A stretch of DNA of 64,000 nucleotides from Blumeriella jaapii. Its lineage: Eukaryota; Ascomycota; Leotiomycetes; Helotiales; Drepanopezizaceae. The stretch lies in NCBI GenBank assembly GCA_009599575.1, contig VWND01000095.1, positions 310,001-374,000 on the forward strand, in the 5' to 3' direction. The translations under genes and the position numbers were made by a program. Below the pieces are notes generated by a model. The model had not been told where the DNA came from and did not search any database. It worked only from the letters and a program-made list of their open reading frames with translations. Numbering within the stretch: position 1 is the stretch's first letter; each line of letters begins with the position of its first letter. This document shows positions 20,871 to 31,660 of the stretch, in pieces.

Positions 20871-21299
20871 CTTTGATTAAAGGGTTTGTCGCAATCGTAT
20901 AGCTTTCAGAAATTGTCGTTTACGCTTTTGCGCTTTTTTCAGTTGATTTTGCAGAAGTCTTAACTGAACGCTTTTAGCGCTAAAATATAAAAAGGTGGCA
21001 GGCGAAATGATTAGCGCTCTGCTTTTTCCTTTGTTTTTTTTTCCTCGGGGGAAGGATTGTTTTTCAGAAAAAGAAGCTTCTGGAAAAGGCTGCTTTTTCG
21101 CTGATTAAAAAGAAGGTTAAGGTGTAGCAGAAGCTGAAAAGCTTTGCTAAAAGGGAGATCGTTGAACAAAAGCTATCTTTCGCGAAATGCGAAAATAGAC
21201 TTTTTTACGACCGGTCGATCACTTTGGTATAACCCGTAAAAAATTCGAAAAAAAAGATAATTTACGCCGTCGCTAGCGTAAAAAAAGAGTTATTAATAA
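20871..21299 (-). other. Ty3-a 5' leader of copy C
   Basis: Untranslated leader or N-terminal gag between the 5' LTR and the recognisable gag. It contains the palindrome CGACCGGTCG near 21210, conserved in copies B and D. No TGG-type tRNA primer-binding site is seen next to the LTR: the adjacent minus-strand bases are TTATTAATAACTC. Confidence 0.5.
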
Positions 21300-21598
21300 T
21301 ATAACGATTTAATCAGTCGAAAAGCTGGAAAATCAGTCAACTGGTCGCCGTATTCATATGGTATAAAAAACGAGCCTTTGGTTTTGTAACAACAAAGATA
21401 TTTATTTAAAATTAATAACTGCAGAAAGCAGAGGTTGCTAAAGGGAGAAAGCTTTATATACATAATAGTCTTCATAATTGATGGGAAAACCCACCAGGAG
21501 ACCAGGGAGCTTGCAGCTATACGTAGTTGCTGGGGAGATTGCAGCTATACGTAGTTGCTGGGGTGACACGAGAGGTGGCAACAGAGTGAATCGTCACA
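21300..21598 (-). repeat. 5' LTR of Ty3-a copy C (299 bp)
   Basis: Plus strand starts TATAACGATT and ends AATCGTCACA. It pairs with 15125-15423 in length and sequence; two 28-bp units are present. Confidence 0.92.
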
Positions 21599-21875
21599 GG
21601 CTTTTTTTATGATTTGAAATTTATCGGCTTTGTTATTTATTATTAAGCGTTTTTGATATATATTGTTTTTTATTTTATATAGCTTTTTGTCGGCTAAAAT
21701 ATAATCGAAAGCTTAATTTTTAAATAATTTAAATTAATAATTTGGCACGCTAAATAATTTAAATAAAATAATTAAATAATATGCGATTAAATAAAAGTTT
21801 TCGGTTTTGTAATTGTCGATTAAAAGTTTATTCTCGTCGTTAGTCGGCTTATTCCGATTGTTTTCGGTTAAATTT

Positions 21876-21908
21876 ATTCGCGATGCCAGCCGAAATAATA
21901 ACGCGAAT
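21876..21908 (+). repeat. 33-bp palindromic motif, Ty3-c
   Basis: ATTCGCGATGC left end and ACGCGAAT right end, perfect 7-bp inverted termini. Confidence 0.72.
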
Positions 21909-21938
21909 GCTTTTTCGGCCCGAAAATTAATGTTTTTT

Positions 21939-21971
21939 ATTCGCGGTGCCAACCGAAATAATAACGCGAAT
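21939..21971 (+). repeat. 33-bp palindromic motif, Ty3-c, second adjacent copy
   Basis: ATTCGCGGTGC left end and ACGCGAAT right end. Differs from the copy 30 bp to its left at a few positions only. Confidence 0.72.
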
Positions 21972-22079
21972 AGTTTTGGTTTTATAAAATTCAAAGCGCA
22001 AATAACAAAGCAGCTGATTTCGTTAGCAATTTATTTATTAATATTTTATTCGCTTTGTTTAGCGAAGTTAAACGAATAA

Positions 22080-22420
22080 AAACGTTTTCGTTTAAAAAAG
22101 CCGTTTGCCGCTATATTAATTGTTTTTTTAATATATTTAATTTCGAAATTTATAAATCGTATCTAAGCTATTTAATTAATAACGAGCGCTTTTGATAGAT
22201 TATTAGCTTTTTCGTTTAATTAATCGATAAAAACTTTTGCGTTTGTTTCCAAAATGAAATATACGCCGTACAGTTCGCTTTTTATTTTTTTTATTATTTT
22301 AAAAGCGCTTCGATATTTTCGTTTAATAACGTCGTAATATGCTTTCGCGAAAAATTATAAATCGTTTTCGAATCGTAAAAAATGCCGTTTTTTGTTTTTA
22401 TCGATTTGTTATAATATAGC
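22080..22420 (-). pseudogene. pol: Ty3-c RNase H
   Basis: Leftward blocks read AYILFWKQT / YFILETNAKVFID-type, KKLIIYQKRSLLIK and the tether FINFEIKYIKKTINIAANGF near 22090-22150. This is the 'LETDAKVLVDQLN ... AADGLSRR' pattern of one fungal Ty3 subfamily. It ends shortly before the RNase H-integrase spacer. Frameshifts and stops present. Confidence 0.75.
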
Positions 22421-22559
22421 TTTTTAACCGAAAATATTAGCGTCGATAATCAAAATGATTTTTTTTGCGTTTAAGCTGTAATCGATCCGTATAAGTAATA
22501 ACGCCGATAAAAAATCGTTTTTAAGAATTTTTATAGCTTTGTTCTGCTTTTTTTCTTAA

Positions 22560-23560
22560 ACGAAATCGATTTTTTTTTTTATCGTAGCGTAAATAAATAC
22601 AGTTTTTTAAAAAAAAGTTTTTGATTTAATTGCGGTAATAAATTATAACGCTAATATAAGCTTTAGCTTCGGTAATATTTTTATATTTTTTTTATTCGCA
22701 AATTTTTTTAATTTTTTTTCGTTAAAAATAGCGGCCAGCGCTGTTAATTATATAACCGACGATATTTATTTCGGGTATATAAAATTTTAATCGAAAGCTA
22801 ATAATAGCTTTGGCTTTTTCGAAGCAAATTATAATTTTGTCGATGTTTTGGACATATTTTATTATATAACGTCGAATTTTAAAAAAGATTTTTTTATTAT
22901 TATAATATAATTTAAAGCCTTTTATTCCGACGTCGTTAACGTAAAATAAAATAATATCGAGGATACAAATTATAAAAATCTTGTATACGATTTTTACGAA
23001 TTAAGCGACTGAATTGGTAGCTTTTATAAGTATTTTCGTTATACGCAATAAACCGATTGGAATTTGAATTGTTATTATATTTCGAGATCGTAGGTTAAAT
23101 ATTAAATAGTCGTAGCCGGAAAACAGGTCGAAAAAAAAGCGATCGTTAATTTCGCGAATTCGTTTGAAAATTAATCGACGTTAAATGGCACGTTAGCGTT
23201 TCGTATCGTTATTTTGTTTATTTCGACGATTGCGGTAATAAATTTATAAATGTTTTTTTTTTTTCGTAATAATAAACTATTTGTTTTTGTATAAGCCGTG
23301 GCAAAATTCGAAGATTTTTTGCTTGACTCGTTTTTTTAGTATTTCGATTATTTTATTTTGGAAGGCTTTAGGAATTAAAAAGGTTTTTTTTTGTCAAGCT
23401 TCGTAAAATACGGTTTTGATATCGATATAAAGCGTAACGTTAAAACTAAATTGGCTTATTTCGGTGAAATCGAAGGTTATAGCTTTTTTTCGGTTGCGTA
23501 GAATTTCGTATAAAATCTTTTTTTTTTAACAAAAATTAAATTCCGATTGCTAAGTTATTA
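22560..23560 (-). pseudogene. pol: Ty3-c reverse transcriptase
   Basis: Leftward blocks are LITAIVEINKITIRNANVPF-like, LTIAFFFDLFSGYDYLI, then the catalytic region read FYVNDVGIKG at about 22950-22925 (V-N-D where F-V-D-D is expected). Next comes YVQNIDKIICFEKAKAIISF and EINIVGYIINSAGRYF. The 'SGYD ... DDV-x-KG ... EHIQNLDKVL ... VGYVCDAEGR' pattern is the RT of a fungal Ty3 subfamily distinct from Ty3-a, -b and -d. Stops and frameshifts. Confidence 0.82.
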
Positions 23561-23879
23561 AATCGTTTTTTTATAAATCAGCTGCTAAGTAATAAGCTGG
23601 AAAATCGGCCGGTAATAAATCTTTCGAATTCGCTAATAATTGGTTAAAATGGTTTTGTTGTTTTATTTTTTTTAAATTAATCGTTTATTTTTTCGGAAAT
23701 ATTTTTACCGGATTCGCTAAGATTTACGAATCGTATTTTATCAGCTTTGCGCTTGTAAAAAGTGTTGATATTAACACAAAAGTAGAATATATAAGTCGGA
23801 TTTATTTAATACGAAAACGAAATTTTCGAAACTTTTATTTTCGAATTAATAACTAAAAATATTAATATTAATTAATTTT

Positions 23880-23912
23880 ATTCGCGGTGCTATTTCGATT
23901 GGCGATATAAAT
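23880..23912 (+). repeat. 33-bp palindromic motif, Ty3-c, degraded right end
   Basis: ATTCGCGGTGC left end; the right end is GATATAAAT, so the inverted terminus is decayed. Confidence 0.55.
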
Positions 23913-24079
23913 GCTTTTAGCCGAGTATTTTCCAGGTTTTGTTATAATTTAGCGTTTGTTTTAAAACCAAAGCCGGCTATTCGTTTTTCGATAAAACGTC
24001 GATTAAAAAGATTTTATCGCCGGCGACGGTGATTTGGCTTTAAAAAAATCGGTTTCAATTTCAGAAAAAGGCTTTTATT

Positions 24080-24440
24080 TATTCGTTTTCGGTGTATTTA
24101 AAGCTAACGAAATTTTCTAAAATTCAAAGCATTTTAAAAATAATAAGATAGAAGCATTTTTTTATTATCAAAAAGTTTTTATAAATAATAATATTTTTAA
24201 CGTCGATTTTTATATTTCGTATAATTTTATTAAATTTAATCGTATTTTTATTAACGATAATATAAATTATTTGCTTATCGGTAATAATCGGAATATTATT
24301 AGCTTCGGCTGTTTTCTGGTTTATACAATTGATTTCGGCTTTATTATCGAATAGAGCGAAAACGGTCGTATTTTTCTTAAGTATTATTTTTATTTTTGAC
24401 GCTTTTATAACCGTGTAAAAGCAGTTTCGTCGTTTTGATT
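24080..24440 (-). pseudogene. pro: Ty3-c aspartic protease
   Basis: Leftward frame LFDNKAEINCINQKTAEANN then IPIITDKQIIY and IDVKNIIIYKNF. DNKA stands at the D-S/T-G-A active site; both changed positions fit G-to-A. Position between gag and RT supports the call. Confidence 0.7.
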
Positions 24441-25079
24441 TTTGGGTTTTTATAGCGAAAACTAAAAGGCTGACTTTTTCCGAGAATTTCTTTTTATCGG
24501 CTAAATTGACTGCGGTATTATAAATTTTTTTTTAGTTTTTTTTTTATTTAAAATCGTTTTTTTTTCGAATAATTTTAACTTTTTCGTTTTTTTTTAATAC
24601 AAAAATTTATTTATTAATAATTTTATCGAATTTTTCTTTTGTATTAAATAAATCGCTGAATTTCAATTTAATTTTTTGTTTATAATTTTTTTAATAGCTT
24701 CGTCGACGGCTTCGGAGCTGATATATTTGTCGATTTATTTTTCGCTTCGCATTAATGATAGGCGTTTAAAAGCTGATATTTTTTAAATAATTTGGACCGG
24801 GATGTCGGTATCGATATTTTTTATATCGTCGTTAATTTTTTTTATTATAAGCGTTTTTCTAATAGTTTTATCGGTTTTTTTTCGAATTTCAAAATCTTTT
24901 TCTTTTTCGATTTTAACGTTATTTTTTATATTAATTGATTTAGCGAATAAAACAAAAGCATTTTGCTTTTTTGTAATTCGCTAGTTTAATTATGCAATTA
25001 TAATATTTGCAAATGCGATAATTGCATTAGTAATATATGTATTTGTTTTTTATTTATATATTTGAATTTTATTTATATT

Positions 25080-26490
25080 TAGAATAAAAGTTTTTTTTTT
25101 AATTAATACGCTTTTTAAAATATTTTCTCTTTTATTAGTAAAAATCGTTTTTATATCTTTTCTGTTTTTTAAGCAATCGTTCTATTCCGTATTTTTTATT
25201 TTTAAGCGAATAGTATTTAATTAGCTTTGATTTTCAGCTTTGTTAAAAGGGCTTATTTCTGCTTTCGTCGGTTCGAAGCAGATCGTTTCGTATTTATTAA
25301 TATAACAGATATTATTATTTATACAGAAATTAAATGCTTTGCATTCTGAGCGAATATAAGGTTTTTTGCAATAAATTTTTTTATTATTATAAAACTTATA
25401 TTTAAAACTACGGGGTTTGTTTTAATAATTACTTTTATTATTTTAATAGCCGCGATTTTGATTTTCGCGTTAGTTTTTTTTTTTTTTTTTAATAATCGTT
25501 ATTATAATTAGTATTTCGCTGATTTTGATCGCTAATACAAAAAGATTGCTATTAAGCAGCTATTATTTTTACGATAGTTTGGCAAAATTAATCGCTTCGC
25601 GCATTTTAAAAGGAATAATTGTTATAAAAGCTATTTTGATCGTTTTTATTATCCGAGTTAACGTATAAGAGTTTTTTTTGCTATTGTATAAAACTTTCGA
25701 TTTTGCTTTAAAATTTTTAAATTTTAATGTCGGTAAATTTTAATATAAAAGTTTCCATATTTTTATTAAACTTTTCTAAGCCAGTAAGTTTTGCAAAACG
25801 ATTAAATAATATAATAATTAGCTGTTTCTTGGCGATTTCGGTAATTTTTAATAATTGAACGTGTTTTTGCATTAAAGCTTTTACGTTTTTCTTATAAGTA
25901 AAAAAAGGAGATTTCTTTTGATTTATAGCTTCGATGATCCGTTCGCTTTAGTTTTGCTTAAAAACGAATTTCATAAATTTGAAATACTAATCGAAGGTTT
26001 TAAAGTTTTATTTATTAATTTTAAAATGCTTAATAGTTTTATTGCGAATGCTAATTAAAAGGCCAAGTAAAAACAATTTTTTTTGCTCGATTTCGCTTAA
26101 AACTTTTTTGTTAACGAAAACGTTAAAAACTTTCGTATAAGTACGATAATAAGCTTTAAGTTTTTTAGCTTAGCGAATTGTTATAACAAACTGTTTGAAA
26201 AAAGCGATAATATCGCGGATTTGCTAGCGATCGTGATTTCGGAATTTCGATTTCAAAGCTTTAATTAACTTACGCCAGTTTCGAGCTTTAATAGTTTTTT
26301 ATTTATTTATCGATTTAATAATATTTTTAATAATTAAGTTATAATAGCGAAAAAGTTTATCGAATATTTTAATTTTAAAAACTTCGAAATTCTTATAAGT
26401 TTTTTTATATTTTTCGATAAAATCGGTAATATTGGCGCTATTAAATAAAAATGCACCAGAGGAGCCAAAAAAAAGTATGCGGCTTCGCAT
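25080..26490 (-). pseudogene. gag: Ty3-c gag
   Basis: Open start at 26490: MRSRILFFGSSGAFLFNSAN then ITDFIEKYKKTYKNFEVFK and KLFRYYNLIIKNIIKSINK. The pattern 'F-G-SGAPxF ... ITxFIExYE ... LPRYC' matches gag of the same Ty3 subfamily as the RT. Downstream the frame is broken. A Cys-containing stretch near 25300 may be the decayed zinc knuckle, but I cannot assign the ligands. Confidence 0.7.
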
Positions 26491-26858
26491 AAAAAAACGA
26501 AAAGCGTCGTTGTTTATAATATTAGCGAAAGTGTTAATAGGATTTGAATTAAATAAATAAGTGTTTTTTGAAATTATAAATTAAAAATTTTTAATATAAA
26601 AGAAATCGTTTTTAATAAAGGAGCTATCAAAAAGGTTTTTGTGTTTTTTAAAGAAATTAAATAAAATAAAATTGCGTTCAGATATTTAAATAATATATTA
26701 AAAAACTTATTTTTGATAAATTAATTAAATTGATATAATATTGCTATATGATTTACGGTTTCGATATTCCGTAGCTCAGGCCAATATACGTACAGCCATT
26801 TTTTTACTATTTTTAATAAAAAGCCGCAAATTATAATTGCTATAATTATAAAGCGTAA
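26491..26858 (-). other. Ty3-c 5' leader, left of the solo LTR
   Basis: Untranslated leader between gag start and the solo LTR insertion. No frame or repeat recognised. Confidence 0.5.
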
Positions 26859-27029
26859 TGTAACGGCCCGGCCATTCGGCTGTTCGGCTGTTCGGCTGTT
26901 CAGTCTTCCGTTACAGTTCTGGCGTAGCGCCAGGGGCAGGGGGTTCTACAGTGTATATAGTTCGCCCCGAGCTTCCTTCCTTTCAGCTCTCTGTCTGTAT
27001 CTTAAGGGAAATATATGAGGTTCGTCACA
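26859..27029. mobile_element. Solo LTR, 171 bp, CGTAA target duplication
   Basis: Starts TGTAACGG and ends CGTCACA, with perfect 5-bp duplication CGTAA (26854-26858, 27030-27034). GC content is normal and CpA/TpG plentiful, so it escaped most RIP. It contains GGCTGTTC repeated in tandem (26878 on), an internal CCGTTACA (26908-26915) complementary to its own first 8 bp, a hairpin TGGCG/CGCCA and a GTATATAG TATA-like block. No second LTR or internal region is present, as expected after LTR-LTR recombination. Confidence 0.9.
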
Positions 27030-27436
27030 CGTAAGATAAGAAAGTTGAGTTTTCGCCAAGCGTTTAACCAAAAAAGATTTAATTTAAAAAGGCCGAGCGC
27101 AGCGGTCGAAGCGTACGAACCAATATTCGATTTGTTATTTTTAAATAAAAAAGCGATTTTCGAGCTTTAAATTTCGCATAATTCAGGATTGCCTAACCGT
27201 AATTTCAAACGTTTTTAAAATATATTACACTTTTGTAATTTAATAATTATACGTAAAATAAGAAAAGCTATTAAAGGTTTTTTATATAATACAGCTGCGA
27301 ATAATACTATATAAAAGGTTTTTTAAGCCGTAATAGCGAAATATCGAAATCGATTTTGATTATAAATTTGAGAAATGCATCGGCGAATATATAAAAACGA
27401 AACACCGAAGTTTAAATCCCTGCGTAAATTATTAAA
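27030..27436 (-). other. Ty3-c 5' leader with candidate primer-binding site
   Basis: Leader next to the 5' LTR. Just inside the LTR the plus strand reads AAATCCCTGCG and ends TTATTAAA. Allowing C-to-T change (CCA to TAA) this would resemble a tRNA T-arm plus acceptor end, so a tRNA-complementary primer site is possible but unproven. Confidence 0.35.
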
Positions 27437-27703
27437 TGTAAAAGTAAATAGAAAAACCAAACTGATACGGCTATATATCGGTAAGTAAAATAATTTAAGA
27501 AATCTTTAAAAAAAGCTAAAAAAAAAAAAAAAAAAATAAGTAAAAGTATGAATTGGATTGCGTACTTATAATATTATCTAAGGGAATGCTTTGCTTTTAT
27601 ATCTGTTGAAAATAGTCAATGGCAGGGGGTTTCGGAGGGGTCCATGCCTCGACCATAGCTAAAACTACCAACTTCCACCAATACAAGGTATCACCGTTTT
27701 ATA
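27437..27703 (-). repeat. 5' LTR of Ty3-c (267 bp)
   Basis: Partner of 8525-8791. Starts TGTAAAAG and ends CGTTTTATA on the plus strand, followed by TTAT. It has an oligo-A run (27511-27530) where the partner has mixed purines. Confidence 0.9.
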
Positions 27704-29000
27704 TTATTTAAAAGCGTAAATTATAGCTATTAGCTTAGCGTCGTGAACCTCGTATTTTTGTTTTATAAAAAAAAGCTTTTTCGAATAATACGCGATAAAA
27801 TGCCAACGTGCCTTCGTATTTTCTTCGAATAATTAAAATAATATTTCGCTTATAACGAATTTCGAAACGTTCGTTTCGATTTGGATTTTTAAGCGAAAAT
27901 CGAAATAGCGTAAAATCGATGCTTGGCAAAACTTTTTTTTTAAAAGTAAAAAAGCGATTTTCGCCTCGAATAAAAAGCGAAAAGGGCCCGATGATTTTTT
28001 TCGTTGTATTTCTTTTAAAAAATTTATAATAAATCGGCAAAGCTTAGCGTAATTTTTAATAAAACTTTTATAAAAATTAATAAAACCCAAAAACATTTGA
28101 ATATTTCGCTACGTAATAAAAAAAGATTATTTCCGAATATTATTTATTTTTTTTGAATCCATTTTAATTTTCGTAAAAATAACGACGAAGCCTAGGAACT
28201 TAATCGTATTCGTATCGAAAACATATTTTTTCAGATTTTCGTAAAGTTTATTAATACGAAATCTTTCGAAAATCTTTTTTACCGCGTTTATATAATCGTC
28301 GAAGTTTTCGAAAAATATTAAAATATCGTCGAAATAAATTATATACGTAATATTTATTAAATCGACTAAAATTTAATTAATATACGTTTGAAAAATTACT
28401 AATGCGTTCGAAAAACCGAAAAATAATACGCAATATTCGAAATGTTCGTAACGAATGCGAAACGCAGTTTTTTATTTATTTATTTTTTATTCGAAGGCGG
28501 TAATACGCTTAAATAAAATCTAATTTAATAAATATTTTAGCTTTTTTTAAACGGTTTAAAGTTTCGCTTATAAAAAATAAAAAAGTTCGATTTTTAATCG
28601 TAACTGCGTTTAAATTTTTATAATCGACGCATAATCGTAAACTTTCGTTTTTTTCGGTATAAATATTACCGATGCGCCGGCAGGGCTAATAAATTTTTTT
28701 ATCCAGTTTTTTTTTAAATTCGAATCGAAATATTCGCGCAATTCGATAAATTTAAATTCCGATAAAAAATAGATTGGTTTTTAAAAAAAGTTTTTTTCTT
28801 TCGCGAGATTTATTCGATATTTTATAAAATAATAAAAAGCTAAAATAATCGCGGCGGTATCGTTAAACACGTCGGCGTAATCGTCGTATTTAAAAGGTAA
28901 TTAATATTATTTTTCAATAGCTTTTTTTAAAACGATACAAAACGCTTGCTTTTTTTTGAATTTTTTTTTAAAACGTTTAATTATAACGAAATTAAATTAT
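27704..29000 (-). pseudogene. pol: Ty3-d reverse transcriptase and RNase H start
   Basis: Leftward blocks are [62 protein letters not shown] and the catalytic IIYFDDILIFFENFDDY (both Asp kept). Next come FLGFVVIFTKIKMD, FLGFINFYKSFIKNYAKLCR and, in RNase H, ILRYFDFRLKIQIETNVSKF and KYEVHDAKLIAIIYAFK. There is one extra base in an A-rich stretch before KTAFRIR, which shifts frame, plus RIP-type stops. The frame is cut at 27704 by Ty3-c and resumes at 8524. Confidence 0.92.
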
Positions 29001-29163
29001 AAGCGTTCGATTAAATATCGCCACGATTTAGCTCGAAAGCTTATAACGGAATCGATATTTCGCAATTAAAAAAATCTTAAAATAAATAAAACTTTTGAAA
29101 TATTTATATCGCAAGCTACGAAATCGCTTTGTATTTTTTTAATTATTTTATAATTATTAGTAG
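29001..29163 (-). pseudogene. pro: Ty3-d protease, C-terminal part
   Basis: Reads NNYKIIKKIQSDFVACDINI, VLFILRFF then LRNIDSVISF. The last block is the 'LGLPWLRxxDPVIxF' segment that closes Ty3 proteases. Joined in frame to 35585 onward when copy D is removed. Confidence 0.8.
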
Positions 29164-29431
29164 TGTAACGATCTAATCAGTCGAAGGGCTGGGAGATCAG
29201 TCAACTGGTCGCCGTGTTCATATGGTATAAAAAACGAGCTTTTGGTTCTGTAACAAAAATATTCATTTAGAATCAACAATTGCAAAAGGCAAAGATTGCT
29301 AAAAAAAGAAAGTTTTATATATATAAATGATTTTCACAATTGATAAAAAACCTATTAAAAGACCAAGAAGCTTGCAATTATACGTAGTTGCTAAAGTGAT
29401 ATACGAGGTAGCAAAAAAATAAATCGTTATA
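29164..29431 (-). repeat. 3' LTR of Ty3-a copy D (268 bp)
   Basis: Plus strand starts TGTAACGATC and ends AATCGTTATA. Short form with one 28-bp unit. Confidence 0.92.
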
Positions 29432-29446
29432 TTACTCCTCCGTCCG
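29432..29446 (-). other. Polypurine tract of Ty3-a copy D
   Basis: Plus strand TTACTCCTCCGTCCG, complement CGGACGGAGGAGTAA, matching the tract of copy A. Confidence 0.78.
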
Positions 29447-31230
29447 AAAAAAGCGCGTTTTCGAGCTTTTATCCATTGGTACGTCGTTATTTAAATAATC
29501 GTACGAATCCAAACTTTCGGAATACGCTTTTAGCCAGTTTACAAATTTTGCAAAAAAACCGGAAAGCTTTTTATACGCTAAATAAAAATCGCGCACTTTT
29601 AAAAAAGCGTATATAAAATCAAACGCGGAATACCACGTAAGATTTTTATTTAAGCTTATCCAAAAAGCTTTGTATTAAAAGGTTTTTCGCTGCATTCGAC
29701 AGGCGATTAATTTTTCGACTTCGTATTCAAACTTATTAATTATATTAATAAGTTTAAAAGCTGAGTTAATTTAATCTGAAAGCGCGTCGTTAATTGTTTT
29801 ACGCAGTCGATTAGCGTGAAAAACTAAATATACGTTTATAATACTAGAAAGGTTTAGTTTAAAAGCGTTATCGAAAATTTTAGTTATAATTTTAAAAAGG
29901 CCGTTTGTAGAATTATCGAGCTTACGAAAAGGTCGGGAAATCGGAAATAAACGCATATCGAACTATACGTAATCGCCAACGTTAAAATCGATCGCGCGGC
30001 GAAATTTATTCGCATTTTTTTTTATTTTGTCGTAGGCTTATTGAAAATGCGATTTGACGAGATTTCAAGCGTCGTAATAGCGGCGAGCGTACGCATAAGT
30101 TTCGTTTGCGTTTAATTTATGTAAAAAATTGGGAAAAAGGAAAGTATCGAGCTTTCAATTTCAATTAGTATAAAAAATATAACCGTATACAATTTTAAAA
30201 AGTGAAAAGCTATTTAGACTCTCGTAAAAAAGAATTATTTGAACGAAATCTATTATTAAAAGAAATTCGCTTTAATCGTTTTAATAAAAGTTTACGAAAG
30301 GTCGAAAGCGTTTTTACAAATATTAGTTGTAAATTTCGGTCTGACCGTCGGTTTTAAAATAAACGGCTGTCGAAAGCTTTAGTTGCGTACCGAATATTTT
30401 GTTTAATTCAGACCAAAAGATAGATTAATACTAAAGGCTACGATCGCTAATAATACTTTTTAAAAAGCCAAAATACTTGTATACGTGAAATATATACAAT
30501 TTAGCGAAGCTTCGAACGTCGATATTTTTATAGCAGAAGATCGAAATAATTTATTTAAAAAAGCGATTTATTATTACGAATACGTTATCGTAACCGTATT
30601 TGTTTTTATTAAAGCTGCAAAAATCTATTATAATATGCTTCCAAAAATGGTCAAAAACAGAAAAAAGCTGAAAAAAACCGAAGCGCTTATTTTTTGAAAC
30701 AAAACTCTTTCGATAAACGTAGTAATTGCGATAGTATTGTTTTACGAAAGCTGTTATATTTCGCTAATAATATTAGTCCGAAAGCAATTGCGTAATTTTG
30801 CGAACGCTAAAATAAACGGTGAAAATCTGGTCGTATATTTTTCGTACAAAAACTAAGCGAAAATAATCGACGTTTGATATTATCAAACGACCGTAATATA
30901 ATAGCAAATCGCGTTTAAATATATACGAAATATTATTAGCGTCGTTCCTTTTTGTAGCGTTTCGTACAGCTTTTTTTCGGAGAATTATCAGGCTGCTAGC
31001 TATGCGATTAGCATGGAAAAGCTGGTTAACGATACGAAATGCGAAAAAGAAATTAGCTATTTTAACGATAAAAACAGCTGTTTCGGAAACCGTAGAAAAT
31101 CGAAGTTTTTTAGTTAAAAAGCGGTAATCAATTTAATCGGCTCGAAAAAAAGTTTGCAAGCGCTAAATGCGTTTAAAAAAGTTTTAGCGATCGAGTTCGC
31201 TCGTACGACGTATTAATGCGTCAGCCAAAA
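29447..31230 (-). pseudogene. pol: Ty3-a integrase and chromodomain-like tail (copy D)
   Basis: Same order as copies A and C. The C-terminal frame starting at 29956 reads MRLFPISRPFRKLDNSTNGL then FKIITKIFDNAFKLNLSSII. The integrase core spans about 30000-30900 and the degraded zinc finger about 30760-30900. Many stops. Confidence 0.83.
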
Positions 31231-31660
31231 AATTGTGTTTATTTAGTTTATATATAATAAAAAAATTGTAGTCGGCGAGGAGTTCGGCCTAGCGTGCTTA
31301 TCGAGCGTTTAAAAATTTAGAAATTATAAAATACTTCAAAGTTTTATAATTAATAATTATTTTAATCTGATAAATTAAATTAATTAATTTAATACGAAAA
31401 TTGCTTAAAAATCTTACGATTACGAATATCTTTTTATCGTATACGATATAATTTAGCTTTGCGAAAGCTATGGTTTTGCTAAAATAAGCGACTGGAAGCC
31501 AATCGTTATTATAAAATTACGAAAGCATAAAGGCTATTACGCCGTCGAAAACGTTAGTTTTTAATATATAAAAAAAGTCTTGCTTATAATATTATAGAAT
31601 TAATGCAATAATAAAAGCTAATATAAAAAGGTCGAAACTTTTCTGACATTTAAAAGTGAA
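31231..31660 (-). pseudogene. pol: Ty3-a RNase H (copy D)
   Basis: Leftward reading matches FDGVIAFMLS (from about 31555) and the AKLNYIVYDKK block near 31430-31460. More heavily mutated than copy C. Confidence 0.75.

Larger units (their letters stand above)
15125..21598 (-). mobile_element. Ty3-a copy C, full-length, inserted in Ty3-c
   Basis: Complete minus-strand copy of 6474 bp with two 299-bp LTRs. The flanks AGCTT (15120-15124) and GGCTT (21599-21603) form a 5-bp target duplication differing by one G/A transition. Internal order matches copies A, B and D. It separates the Ty3-c RNase H from its integrase. Interior RIP-mutated, LTRs less so. Confidence 0.93.
21604..22079 (-). other. Ty3-c spacer between RNase H and integrase
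   Basis: RIP-mutated stretch joining the RNase H to the integrase across copy C. It holds two copies of the 33-bp palindromic motif 30 bp apart. No other domain is recognised. Confidence 0.5.
8525..27703 (-). mobile_element. Ty3-c, unusually long Ty3/gypsy element
   Basis: Bounded by two 267-bp LTRs with TGTAAAA...TTTTATA termini and a 4-bp duplication TTAT (8521-8524, 27704-27707). In minus orientation: gag about 26490-25080, protease about 24440-24080, RT about 23560-22560, RNase H about 22330-22080, integrase about 15100-13990. Copy C, the TRIM and the solo LTR are inserted in it. Subtracting these and their duplications leaves about 11.3 kb, well above the common 5-7 kb, because about 4-5 kb lies between the integrase end and the 3' LTR. 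RIP-mutated. Confidence 0.88.

Noticed and set aside
21200..21220. CGACCGGTCG palindrome as a separate mobile or regulatory unit
   Set aside because: It is a fixed part of the Ty3-a leader in copies B, C and D and is not seen outside that family.
8525..27703. The two 267-bp repeats as independent solo LTRs
   Set aside because: The outer flanks share TTAT and removing everything between them restores the Ty3-d frame, so they bound one element.
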